From NCBI GenBank assembly GCA_017484085.1, contig JAFUTW010000010.1, positions 20,754-84,753 on the forward strand: a stretch of DNA of 64,000 bases, read 5' to 3'. Below, one piece after another: positions 8,054 through 16,210 of this stretch (position 1 is its first letter; the number at the start of each line of letters is the position of its first letter). A program made the translations under genes and the position numbers. Below the pieces are notes generated by a model, which was given only the letters and a program-made list of their open reading frames with translations, had not been told where the DNA came from and did not search any database. The stretch is from Clostridia bacterium. GTDB taxonomy: Bacteria; Bacillota; Clostridia; Christensenellales; Aristaeellaceae.

Positions 8054-9550
8054 TTACTCATCTTTCTCGTCAAAGGTGATTTCGTACTTGTCCACATCCA
8101 TCAGCACCTCGCCCTCGGCCTCGAAGCTGATGACGTCCGCCTCTGCGGGGGTGTACATCACGAAGCTCGCGGCCTGTTCGCCGTCGTTGACGAACAGCTC
8201 CAGGCTCTGCTTATCCAGGATGACCCGCAGCTTGATGCAGCCGTGGCGGGAGTAGACCGGGAACTCACGCACATGCACGATATCGAAGGGATATCCGCAG
8301 CGGGAGCGGTCCACCCTCATGATGCTGTGATCCGGCTTATAGCGGATTGTGGTCACGTGTTCGCCGTCCTTGGCCAGATTCAGCTTGAAGGAATGGTACA
8401 TCTGGCTTCCGTCGACAGGCCGCACGTTGACCGTCATATCGAGCGTGCGCCCCTTGATGCCGGTGAGGAACGTCTCGGTGGATAGCGGTACATTTTTATA
8501 GCTGATTTTCTCGCCGTAATAGTTGGAAAGCTCGCGTACCGGCGTCTGGATCAGCCTTCCGTCCCGCACGCTCAGTTCCCTCGGCAGGGTCATCTGGCCG
8601 CAGAGGCGGTCCTTTGCCAGATGGCTGCGCGCGGTGTCCCAGTTCTGCATCCAGGCGATCATGATTCTGCGTCCGTCGGGCGCCAGCAGCGTCTGCGGAG
8701 CGTAAAAATCAATGCCGTAATCGATGGCGTGGACGTTTTCCCGGATTAAGTGCTTCTTCTCGTCCGCCTCTCCGATCATGCACACGGTCCCGTTGCCCGC
8801 GTGGAATTCCAGCCCGATGGGGCTCATCTCCTGCGGGCTGACTAGCAGCACGTCCTTGCCGTCCAGCTTAAAATAGTCCGGGCACTCCCACATCATGCCG
8901 TACTGGCGGTGGTTCGAGGCTACGCGGCCCTTGTACGTCCAGTGAAAAGCGTCCGGGCTGTGAAACAGCAGGATGGAACCGCTCCCGTCTGCGGGGCGGT
9001 TGCCCGCAATCGCCCAGTAGCCGTCCGCTTCCTTCCAGATCTTCGGGTCGCGGGAATCGGCCTCGCTGCCGCCCTTGGGCAAATCCTTTGCGGTCAGCAC
9101 GGGGTTCGCGTCGATTTTTTCGTAGTCGACGCCGTCCCCCACCGCCAGGCACTGGGTCTGGTAGGGCTTGATGGAGCCGTCCTCCTGCCACTCCTCGCGC
9201 ACGCCGGTATACATCAGCAGCTGACGGCCGTCCGGCAGTTCGATGGCGCTCCCGGAGAAGCATCCGTCCTTGTCATACGGCATGTCCGGCGCAAGCGCCA
9301 CGGGCAGCCGTTCCCACCGGATGAAATCCCGCGTCTTCACGTGACCCCAGTGCATCGGGCCCCATACGGTTTTATACGGATGGTATTGAAAGAACAGATG
9401 GACCTCGCCCTTGTAGAGGGAAAAACCGTTGGGATCGTTGATCCAGCCGATCGCCCCCGTAACATGGAACATCGGCCGCGTGTTTTCCGGAACGTAGGGG
9501 CTGTACTGTTTTTCAAACTCCCGGGCCTTTTGCAGTGCTTCACTGATCAT
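8054..9550 (-). CDS. scrB: intracellular GH32 beta-fructofuranosidase (sucrose or sucrose-6-phosphate hydrolase type)
   Basis: A 498-residue enzyme with no signal peptide, hydrolysing terminal fructosides. All GH32 motifs are intact: WINDPNG with nucleophile Asp39, SRDP with Asp168, and WECPD with acid/base Glu222. The C-terminal beta-sandwich is present (LELFVNDGEQAASFVMYTP). Start ATG 9550 has AAGGAAA at good spacing. It follows the binding-protein gene of the LplA-type importer, so imported fructo-oligosaccharides or sucrose are probably cleaved here. No phosphotransferase genes are nearby, which favours an unphosphorylated substrate; the symbol is given by family only. Confidence 0.88.
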   Translation of the reverse strand: MISEALQKAREFEKQYSPYVPENTRPMFHVTGAIGWINDPNGFSLYKGEVHLFFQYHPYKTVWGPMHWGHVKTRDFIRWERLPVALAPDMPYDKDGCFSGSAIELPDGRQLLMYTGVREEWQEDGSIKPYQTQCLAVGDGVDYEKIDANPVLTAKDLPKGGSEADSRDPKIWKEADGYWAIAGNRPADGSGSILLFHSPDAFHWTYKGRVASNHRQYGMMWECPDYFKLDGKDVLLVSPQEMSPIGLEFHAGNGTVCMIGEADEKKHLIRENVHAIDYGIDFYAPQTLLAPDGRRIMIAWMQNWDTARSHLAKDRLCGQMTLPRELSVRDGRLIQTPVRELSNYYGEKISYKNVPLSTETFLTGIKGRTLDMTVNVRPVDGSQMYHSFKLNLAKDGEHVTTIRYKPDHSIMRVDRSRCGYPFDIVHVREFPVYSRHGCIKLRVILDKQSLELFVNDGEQAASFVMYTPAEADVISFEAEGEVLMDVDKYEITFDEKDE

Positions 9551-9597
9551 ATGCGCGTTTCCTTACTGATGTATTTTTTAGTGAACAGGGAGGCTGT

Positions 9598-9631
9598 CCT
9601 CCCCCCGCGAAGGCTCTCCGAAGGGGGAGGA
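9598..9631 (-). terminator. intercistronic stem-loop between binding-protein gene and GH32 gene
   Basis: TCCTCCCCC and GGGGGAGGA pair around a 16-base loop. There is no long T run on the minus strand, so it probably acts as an mRNA-stabilising or partial-termination hairpin, keeping binding protein above downstream enzyme. Confidence 0.55.
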
Positions 9632-9650
9632 TAACCGGTCGGATCGTAAA

Positions 9651-11285
9651 TTAGTTGGCGAAATAGGCGTCCAGATACTTCTGATGGATCTCCAGATACT
9701 TCTCCAGGCCGTAAGCCTTCAGGTCGTTCTGGAGCTGATCCCAGTCGGCATCGGTAAAGCCGTTCATCACCCAGTCGGACTTGGCGGTGTTGATCCGCTT
9801 GGTCAGGTCGGCCTCCAGGTTGGAAACCTCTTTGATGTCCGCTTCGCTCATGAACACGTTCGGATACACGTAATCGTTGTTCATGTCGGGGGTGTAGATA
9901 TCCTTGATCCAGTTGAGGCGGTAGGCCGCATCGTCGGGCAGGGTGACGTACTTGCCGTAGTAGCTGTCCAGGATGGCCAGCGGGCCGTTTACGCTCTCGG
10001 CCTCGCGGACCTCGACGGGAGAAGCGTCGCCCAGCCAGGCATGCTTCAGCATGGGCTCGCCGTCGGCGTTCTCGCCCATCTCGAAGATATCGAAGTCGTC
10101 ATCTTCGCCGTAGGTGCCCCAGTTGTTCTGCGGGGACTGCATGGGCGCATACATCTGGTCGATCCAGGCGCAGACCAGCTCGGGGTTCTTGCAGGTGGCG
10201 GTCACGACGCAGCGGCCGCGATCGAAGCCGGAGGTGTAGGAGCCGTTCTGCGGGGTGATGTTGCGCACGTCAGCCGTCAGCGCGGGCAGCGGCACCCAGT
10301 TCTTGCCGGCGATCAGATCGTCCATGCTGACCTGGGCGATGTTGGCCACGTCCCAGGAGAACAGGACGCCGTAGCGGCCGGACTTGCCCTTGGCGACGTA
10401 GGTGGACCACTCCTGGGTGAAGGCTTCGGGGTCGATCAGGCCTTCGGCGTACAGCTCGTGCAGCCAGGCGATGCCCTTCTTGAAGCCTTCGGTGGTTGCG
10501 ACGCTGATGACCTTCTTGTCGTTGGTCACGGCGATATGGCGGCCGCGGTCCGGATCGCCATAGCCTTCGCCGAAGCCGTTGATCAGGATAGCGGGATCCT
10601 GGTCGCCGTCATTCATGATGCAGGACATGGGAATGATGGAGCCTTCGATGCCGAACTGCGTCTTCAGGGCGTCAGCGTTGTCGCGGAAGGCGATCAGAAC
10701 CGCCTTGAACTCGTCGACGGTGGTGGGCATCTCGAGGCCCAGGAACTCCAGCCACGCCAGGTTGATGAAGCTCATGTCGCCGATGGTCTGGATGGCGGTC
10801 TTCTCATAGCCCAACTGCTCGATCCACGGGAAGGCCCAGATGTGGCCGTTCTCGTCGGTGCACATCACGCGGTACTCGGGAGCCTGCTCGAAAACCTTCT
10901 GCAGATTGGGCATGCAGGAATCGATGTATTTCTCCAGCGGGATGATGGCGCCCTGCTTGGCATACTTGAGAAGGGCGTTGCTGTCAAAGCCGGCGTTGAA
11001 CACCAGGCCGGGCAGCGTCTTGGGGTTGGACATCTCAAGGGTGATCTTGTCGCCCCACTGATCGCTCTGGATCGTGCGCCACTCGACGTGGACGTTGGTG
11101 GCTTCTTCGAGGCGCTTGAAGATGGTGCGGTTGTTGGGGTTGGCCTCGGTGCCCACGGGATAGTTGGTCAGGGCGGTAAAGGACTCTGTCTTCTCAAGGG
11201 GGAAGGTGTACTCAGCCTGGGCGATAGCGCTCATCGCCATGATCAGGCACAGGCTCAGGACCAAGATCTTGGAAATCTTACGCAT
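9651..11285 (-). CDS. extracellular solute-binding protein, LplA-like (oligosaccharide ABC importer)
   Basis: A 544-residue exported binding protein. The signal peptide MRKISKILVLSLCLIMAMSAIAQA lacks a clear lipobox. The mature part starts YTFPLEKTESFTALTNYP and continues FKRLEEATNVHVEWRTIQSDQWGDKITLEM, the typical first lobe of large family-1 binding proteins from LplA/YtcQ-type systems. Start ATG 11285 has AAGGAGA 8 bases upstream; the open frame beyond overlaps the preceding permease gene and is not coding. With the permeases at 12297 and 11354 it forms a complete importer except for the ATPase. Context with two GH32 enzymes suggests fructan fragments or sucrose as ligand (inference). Confidence 0.85.
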   Translation of the reverse strand: MRKISKILVLSLCLIMAMSAIAQAEYTFPLEKTESFTALTNYPVGTEANPNNRTIFKRLEEATNVHVEWRTIQSDQWGDKITLEMSNPKTLPGLVFNAGFDSNALLKYAKQGAIIPLEKYIDSCMPNLQKVFEQAPEYRVMCTDENGHIWAFPWIEQLGYEKTAIQTIGDMSFINLAWLEFLGLEMPTTVDEFKAVLIAFRDNADALKTQFGIEGSIIPMSCIMNDGDQDPAILINGFGEGYGDPDRGRHIAVTNDKKVISVATTEGFKKGIAWLHELYAEGLIDPEAFTQEWSTYVAKGKSGRYGVLFSWDVANIAQVSMDDLIAGKNWVPLPALTADVRNITPQNGSYTSGFDRGRCVVTATCKNPELVCAWIDQMYAPMQSPQNNWGTYGEDDDFDIFEMGENADGEPMLKHAWLGDASPVEVREAESVNGPLAILDSYYGKYVTLPDDAAYRLNWIKDIYTPDMNNDYVYPNVFMSEADIKEVSNLEADLTKRINTAKSDWVMNGFTDADWDQLQNDLKAYGLEKYLEIHQKYLDAYFAN

Positions 11286-11353
11286 GGTTCTATCTCCTTT
11301 TCTCTTATTGTACAGGCTTGGAGCCTGCAAGTGAAAGGTTTGGTCCGTCCGGC

Positions 11354-12280
11354 TCAGCCCTTTACGGCGCCGGCCATGATGCCGCTGTCGAAGTACTTCT
11401 GGAAGAAAGGATACATGATGAGAAGCGGCAAGCTGGAGATGATGATGGTGGCGTACTTCAGCAGCTCGGCCAGCTGGGCGCGTGCGGCAGTGGACTGCAT
11501 ATCGGAAACCATGCCGGGTTCCGGCTGGCTCTGAATCAGTATGCCGCGCAGCACCAGCTGAAGGGGCTGCTTGGAGACGTCGTTCAGGTAAATCATGGCA
11601 TCGAAGTAGCTGTTCCACATGCCGACGAACTGCCACATGCAGATGGTGGCGATAATCGGCGTGCAGACCGGCAGCAGGATCTTGAAGAAGTAGACCATCT
11701 CGTTCGCGCCGTCGATGGAAGCCGCCTCTTCAAGGTCGTGCGGAACGCCCTGATAATAGGTGCGCGCGATGATCATATTCCAGACGCTGAACGCGCCGGG
11801 CAGCAGGATCGCCCAGATGGTATTGAGCATTCCCAGATCGCTGATGAGCAGGTACGTGGGAATCAGGCCGCCGCCGAAGAACATGGTAATCACGTAGATC
11901 GTGTTAAAGAAGCGCTTGAACCGGAAATCCGACCGTGACATCGGATACGCCGCCAGCAGCGTGATGATCACGGAGATGATGGTGAACAACACCGAGTAGA
12001 TCAGCGCGTTTTTGAAGCCCACCCAGATCTGGCTGTTCGTCAGAACGCGCTCGTAGGCTGTGGTCGTCCACTTGCTGAAGTCGAAGGTCACGCCCCGGTT
12101 CTGCAGCGTAATGGGATCGATGAAGGAGGCCAGTATGATGTACACCACCGGAAGGATGATCGCAGCCAGGAAGAGGCCCAGGATCACGTAGGCGATAATC
12201 AGTATCGTCTTGTCGCCTGTGGGGTACTTGGCAAACTCGCTCTTTTTCTTCTTTTTCGCCGTTGCGTTTACAACACTCAT
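11354..12280 (-). CDS. carbohydrate ABC transporter permease, LplC/YtcP type
   Basis: A 308-residue inner-membrane permease with six predicted transmembrane helices. The lysine-rich N-terminus is cytoplasmic. The EAA loop that contacts the ATPase is clear: LEEAASIDGANEMVYFFKI. The phrases MFFGGGLIPTYLLI and MWNSYFDAMIYLNDVSKQPL are characteristic of the LplC branch of the MalG family. It lies 16 bases after the other permease gene and 68 bases before the binding-protein gene, in the order permease-permease-binding protein typical of Lpl/Ytc systems. Confidence 0.9.
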   Translation of the reverse strand: MSVVNATAKKKKKSEFAKYPTGDKTILIIAYVILGLFLAAIILPVVYIILASFIDPITLQNRGVTFDFSKWTTTAYERVLTNSQIWVGFKNALIYSVLFTIISVIITLLAAYPMSRSDFRFKRFFNTIYVITMFFGGGLIPTYLLISDLGMLNTIWAILLPGAFSVWNMIIARTYYQGVPHDLEEAASIDGANEMVYFFKILLPVCTPIIATICMWQFVGMWNSYFDAMIYLNDVSKQPLQLVLRGILIQSQPEPGMVSDMQSTAARAQLAELLKYATIIISSLPLLIMYPFFQKYFDSGIMAGAVKG

Positions 12281-12296
12281 TTGCTCTCCCCCTTCC

Positions 12297-13238
12297 TTAA
12301 ATGCCCTTGCCTTCGTTCATCTTCTTGACAATGGAATTCATGGAAATCAGCAGAATAATGTTGATGACGGTGTTGAACAGGCCGACCGCGGTCGAGAAGC
12401 CGTAGTCGCCGTCCAGAAGACCCTTCTTGTACACGTAGGTGGAGATGATTTCGGACGCGCCCATGTTCAGGTCGGTCTGCAGCGCGTAGGCCTTTTCAAA
12501 GCCAACGCTCATGATGTTGCCGACCGCCATGATGAACTGAATGAGAACGGTGTCCTTGATCGCCGGCCACTCGACCGTCTTGATCTGCTGGATCAGGTTC
12601 GCGCCGTCGATGACGGCCGCTTCCTTCAAATCCTTGCTGGCGTTGGACAGCGCCGCCGTGTAAATGATGGAGGACCAGCCAGCACCCTGCCAAATACCGC
12701 TGGCGATATAGATCGTGCGGAACGCCTGAGGCATTGTCATGAAATTGTAATTCGTCCCAAGGAATGCGTTGATCATCCCGGTCGGCGACAGAAGAATGCG
12801 GACGATACCGCAAAGCACGATAACCGAGATGAAGTTGGGCATATACAGCACCAGCTGAACCTTCTGCTTGATCTTGGAACTGAGGATGCGGTTAAGCAGG
12901 AACGCCAGCAGAATCGGTGCCGGGAATCCCCACAGAAGGCCGAACACGCTCAATTTCAAGGTGTTCATCAGGTATCTCATGAAGTCAGGCGAAGACAGGA
13001 AACGGTTGAAATGCGCGAATCCCACCCATTCGCTGTGCCACAGCCCGCGGAACGGGTTGTAGTCCATGAAGGCGATCATGATGCCGCCCATCGGAATGTA
13101 GCGGAAGATGATCGTCAGCACAAACGCCGGCAACATGAAGATCAGGTAGAGCTGCCAGTGCTGCCGCAGGTACACAAGAGTGTTGTGCCGTCTTTGTTTA
13201 AGGGGCACTTTTTCCTTGGCAGGCAAGGGCTTGTTCAT
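12297..13238 (-). CDS. carbohydrate ABC transporter permease, LplB/YteP type
   Basis: A 313-residue permease, first gene of the import operon. After a basic N-terminus come six transmembrane helices. The family sequence YIPMGGIMIAFMDYNPFRG lies after the first helix and the EAA loop is LKEAAVIDGANLIQQIKTV. The ATG at 13238 has AGGAGG upstream. It starts about 90 bases downstream of a good minus-strand promoter and lies divergent to the LacI gene across a region packed with operator-like half-sites, so sugar-dependent derepression is expected. Confidence 0.9.
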   Translation of the reverse strand: MNKPLPAKEKVPLKQRRHNTLVYLRQHWQLYLIFMLPAFVLTIIFRYIPMGGIMIAFMDYNPFRGLWHSEWVGFAHFNRFLSSPDFMRYLMNTLKLSVFGLLWGFPAPILLAFLLNRILSSKIKQKVQLVLYMPNFISVIVLCGIVRILLSPTGMINAFLGTNYNFMTMPQAFRTIYIASGIWQGAGWSSIIYTAALSNASKDLKEAAVIDGANLIQQIKTVEWPAIKDTVLIQFIMAVGNIMSVGFEKAYALQTDLNMGASEIISTYVYKKGLLDGDYGFSTAVGLFNTVINIILLISMNSIVKKMNEGKGI

Positions 13239-13275
13239 TATACTCCTCCTTTTTCTTTTTCTCCTTTAATGTGCG

Positions 13276-13484
13276 TGCATTTGCATTGGCAGGTTGCAAT
13301 TGCACATCCCAATTAAAGGTTTCAGCCATACTCTACCATCGTAGCCGGCCTGTGTTAATAGAAAATGATGCATTTGCACTGATTAATTCATTTGCGCCCT
13401 CAGTCGGCGCACCGGATCTGGAGACAGTCGGGTGCAAACGCATTATTTGCACAAATTGCACATTTTTGCATTGACGTTTGCACC
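13276..13484. promoter_or_regulatory. cluster of TTTGCA/TGCAAA operator half-sites for the LacI regulator
   Basis: Repeated half-sites occur at 13276-13305 (TGCATTTGCA, then TTGCAATTGCAC), 13369-13379 (TGCATTTGCAC), 13432-13452 (GTGCAAA, 7 bases, TTTGCAC), 13456-13461, 13464-13470 and 13475-13484 (CGTTTGCACC). GTGCAAACG and CGTTTGCAC are the two halves of a classical LacI-family palindrome. The sites overlap both promoters, which predicts repression of the import operon and self-repression. Confidence 0.7.
13330..13358 (-). promoter_or_regulatory. sigma-A promoter of the sugar import operon
   Basis: Read on the minus strand: -35 TTAACA (13358-13353), 17-base spacer, -10 TAGAGT (13335-13330). 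Operator-like half-sites lie just downstream (13276-13305) and upstream (13369-13379). Confidence 0.55.
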
Positions 13485-13499
13485 ATTCTATGTTACAAT
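13471..13499 (+). promoter_or_regulatory. sigma-A promoter of the LacI-family regulator gene
   Basis: -35 TTGACG (13471-13476), 17-base spacer, -10 TACAAT (13494-13499). A CGTTTGCACC half-site lies inside the -35/spacer, so the regulator should repress itself. Confidence 0.75.
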
Positions 13500-13525
13500 A
13501 CCCTTGGATCAGTAAGGAGGATTAA

Positions 13526-14551
13526 ATGAAAAAGGTTACTATACAGGATATCGCAGACGAACTGGGAGTTTCCCGCAACACCGTTTCAAAGGCTATCAAC
13601 AACGCCGAAGGCCTGGCAGACGCGACCCGTGAGCGGATTTTGCAAAAAGCCGTCGAGATGGGCTATAAACAGTTTTCTTATATAAAGGCCCAGACCCTGA
13701 CGGGGGCGGAGCAGGAACCCAAGCGCGAAGGAGAAATCGCGCTGCTGCTGGGAAACGCCATAGACCTCTCCCACTTCGCGTCCCTGATGCTGGACAAATT
13801 AAAGAAAGAACTGTCTCAATGGGGTTACACGTTGAACCCGCACCGGGTGGAACGGGACAATTTCCTGTGCCGTTCCCTGCCGGTCACCTTTGTTCCCGAA
13901 CGGGCCAGCGCCGTCATCTGTATCGAGATGTTTGACCGCGCATATGACGAAATGATCTGCTCCCTGGGGCTGCCCGTCCTCTTCGTCGACGGCCCGCATA
14001 AGCGCGACGGCGACGATCTGCCCGCCGACCAGCTCTATATGGAAAACACCACCGCCATCACCCGCTTCGTCAACGACATGCTGGTCAGGGGGAAGCGGAG
14101 AATCGGCTTCATCGGGGATTACGAGCACTGTCAGTCCTTCTTTGAACGCTACACCGCGTTCCGGTGCGCTATGCTGCTGGCGAATGTTCCCGTTGAAGAG
14201 CGGTTCTGCATCAAAACCTGCGATCAGGCGCGTCTGGAAGAAGCCCTGACGGCCCTGGCGGAACTGCCCGATGTTTTTATCTGCGCCAACGACTTCGTCG
14301 CAGACGACGCCATCTACGCTCTGCGGAAGCTGGGCAAGTCGGTGCCCGGAGATGTACTCTTCTGCGGTTTTGACGACGCGCCCAATTCCCGCATCATGAC
14401 GCCTTCCCTGACCACCGTGCACATCCATACCCAGGTCATGGCGGTCATGGCTGTGCAGCTGCTGATCACCCGCATCGATCAGCCCAATCTGGACTACCGC
14501 ACCGTGCATACTGAGACGGAACTGATCTATCGGGACTCCACCAGGTTATGA
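13526..14551 (+). CDS. LacI-family transcriptional regulator of the adjacent sugar cluster
   Basis: A 341-residue regulator. The N-terminal helix-turn-helix is canonical (VTIQDIADELGVSRNTVSKAINN, residues 4-26), followed by the hinge helix region TRERILQKAVEMGYKQ. The rest is a periplasmic-binding-like effector domain, with DVFICANDFVADDAIYALRKLGKSVPGDVLFCGFDD near residue 250 and the closing LTTVHIHTQVM segment. Start ATG 13526 follows AAGGAGG. It is divergent from the permease operon and shares the operator-rich intergenic region. A sugar, perhaps sucrose or a fructo-oligosaccharide, is the likely inducer (inference). Confidence 0.9.
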   Translation: MKKVTIQDIADELGVSRNTVSKAINNAEGLADATRERILQKAVEMGYKQFSYIKAQTLTGAEQEPKREGEIALLLGNAIDLSHFASLMLDKLKKELSQWGYTLNPHRVERDNFLCRSLPVTFVPERASAVICIEMFDRAYDEMICSLGLPVLFVDGPHKRDGDDLPADQLYMENTTAITRFVNDMLVRGKRRIGFIGDYEHCQSFFERYTAFRCAMLLANVPVEERFCIKTCDQARLEEALTALAELPDVFICANDFVADDAIYALRKLGKSVPGDVLFCGFDDAPNSRIMTPSLTTVHIHTQVMAVMAVQLLITRIDQPNLDYRTVHTETELIYRDSTRL

Positions 14552-14648
14552 GGATTTCCTACGGGATCTTTCGGTCCTCCGGCGGGTTGTTCGTCAACCG
14601 CGAATGTAACACCACATCATCGCCCTGCTGCAATCGGGAGGTAAGGCA

Positions 14649-15326
14649 ATGCGGTTCTTTTCCTATGACAGCAAGTTCGGCCAGCTCTTCATCAAGCTCA
14701 GCTACGGTTGCTGTCTGAACATCCTGTGGCTGGTCTGTTCCCTGCCCATCATCACCATCGGGGCCTCCACGACGGCGCTGTACTACACCTCCTTCAAAAT
14801 CGCCAAGGACGAGGGCAGCTTCATCACGACCATGTTCTTCCGCTCCTTCAGGCAGAATTTCAAGCAGGCGACCGTCATCTGGCTGATCATGCTGGCCACG
14901 GGAGTGGTCATCGTCGCGGACGCCGTCCTGCTCGGCCAGCTGCGCGCCACTTCCACCGGCACGGCGGCCGTGATCTGGACGCTGCTGCTGGCGGCCATCT
15001 TCGCCTGCATGATCGTCTACGTCATCGTGCTGGCCTACATATTCCCGCTTCTGTCCATCGCCAGCAACACGACCGCCAATATGTTCAAGAATGCCTTTCT
15101 CATCGGCACCCACTACCTGTTCGTCACGATTCTGGTGGTTCTCATCCACTATGTCATGTTCTTCCTGGTGGTCAACGTCTTCACGCCGCTCATCATCTTC
15201 GGCGAGGGTCTGTGCGCGGTCATCAGCGCCCACCTGCTGCTGAGGGTTTTCCGTCCCATGCTCTACGATCCCAATGAGAATAAGGAAGACCGTTTCGCGG
15301 AATCCGGAGAGGGGACCGAATCGTGA
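14649..15326 (+). CDS. DUF624 (YesL-like) membrane protein
   Basis: A 225-residue integral membrane protein with about five helices. The N-terminal YDSKFGQLFIKLSYGCCLNILWLVCSLPIITIGASTTALYY is the characteristic start of the DUF624/YesL family. YesL-like genes often lie in Firmicute oligosaccharide import clusters next to LplB/LplC permeases, as here. The biochemical role is unknown. The gene has GGGAGG before ATG 14649 and overlaps the next gene by four bases, so the two are translationally coupled. Confidence 0.85.
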   Translation: MRFFSYDSKFGQLFIKLSYGCCLNILWLVCSLPIITIGASTTALYYTSFKIAKDEGSFITTMFFRSFRQNFKQATVIWLIMLATGVVIVADAVLLGQLRATSTGTAAVIWTLLLAAIFACMIVYVIVLAYIFPLLSIASNTTANMFKNAFLIGTHYLFVTILVVLIHYVMFFLVVNVFTPLIIFGEGLCAVISAHLLLRVFRPMLYDPNENKEDRFAESGEGTES

Positions 15327-16054
15327 ACCTGACCGAGCGGGAGCGGGCGGAAAACCGGGAAGCGATCGCCGCCATGACCCTGCTGCAGAAGCTGGAGTAT
15401 ATCTTTGAATACTACAAGTTTCCGCTGGTTCTGGCGCTCATCGCAGCGGTGGCGCTGGGCAGCGTGCTGTACTACCGGCTTACCCGGAAGGACGCGCTGC
15501 TCTACGTCGCCTACGCAAACATCTCCGTGGGCGACACCCTGGCTTCCGAGCTGGAGGAAGGCTTCGTGCGTTTTGCTGGCGCAAATCCCGGCAAAGCCGA
15601 GGTCAGGACCTACCGCAACCTGTACCTGAGCCGGGATGCTTCCGTGCAGAACCACGAGTACGCCTATGCTTCACAGCTCAAGGTCATGGCCTCCATGGCC
15701 AACGGACAGCTGGACCTGCTGCTGATGAACCGCGAGGCTTACGATATCCTGTCCGCCGGGGGCTATCTCTTGCCGCTGGAAGGTTTTCTGGGTGACAGCC
15801 TCTGCGGCAGGCTGTCCGGACGGATCGTTGAGAACACCGTCATCCTTGAGGACAACGACATCGAACACCGCCTGGACGAGCGCATCCCTTATCACGCTGT
15901 GACGGAGGAGGTTCCCAACGGTATCCTGATTTCCGCAGTTCCCCTGTTTGAGAATGCGGGCTTTTCAGGAGATGTGGTCCTCGGCGTGGTTGGAAACAGC
16001 GCCCGATTGGATACGGTGCTGCAGTATATCGATTATCTGATATCCTCGCCATAA
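15323..16054 (+). CDS. membrane-anchored protein of unknown function, coupled to the YesL-like gene
   Basis: A 243-residue protein starting with GTG at 15323, overlapping the DUF624 stop by GTGA. It has a 30-residue charged cytoplasmic start (EREREN-like), one transmembrane segment at about residues 33-50 (FPLVLALIAAVALGSVLYY) and an extracellular domain of about 190 residues. That domain includes GQLDLLLMNREAYDILSAGGYLLPLEGFL, wording that resembles family-1 solute-binding proteins, where a residue-rich loop reports ligand occupancy. It may be a tethered binding-protein-like partner of the DUF624 protein (inference). No closer assignment is possible. Confidence 0.7.
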   Translation: MNLTERERAENREAIAAMTLLQKLEYIFEYYKFPLVLALIAAVALGSVLYYRLTRKDALLYVAYANISVGDTLASELEEGFVRFAGANPGKAEVRTYRNLYLSRDASVQNHEYAYASQLKVMASMANGQLDLLLMNREAYDILSAGGYLLPLEGFLGDSLCGRLSGRIVENTVILEDNDIEHRLDERIPYHAVTEEVPNGILISAVPLFENAGFSGDVVLGVVGNSARLDTVLQYIDYLISSP

Positions 16055-16136
16055 AGCGACGCGAAGAACGACAGCCCGCCGGAGAAAGAGGAAAAGCTGA
16101 GGATGCAGGATATGCTTCAACAGGTATACGGATACA

Positions 16137-16181
16137 AAACAGGCCCAGACGCCGAAAGACGCCTGGGCCTGTTTGATTTTT
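16137..16181. terminator. bidirectional rho-independent terminator
   Basis: AAACAGGCCCAG and CTGGGCCTGTTT pair around a 14-base loop, followed by GATTTTTATTTT. It separates the plus-strand pair ending at 16054 from the minus-strand cstA-like gene. Confidence 0.85.
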
Positions 16182-16210
16182 ATTTTGATTAAGCTGCGGA
16201 GGGAAGACGC

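Noticed and set aside
9684-11534. 616-codon open frame on the plus strand
   Set aside because: Shadow of the solute-binding protein gene, which has a signal peptide and family motifs.
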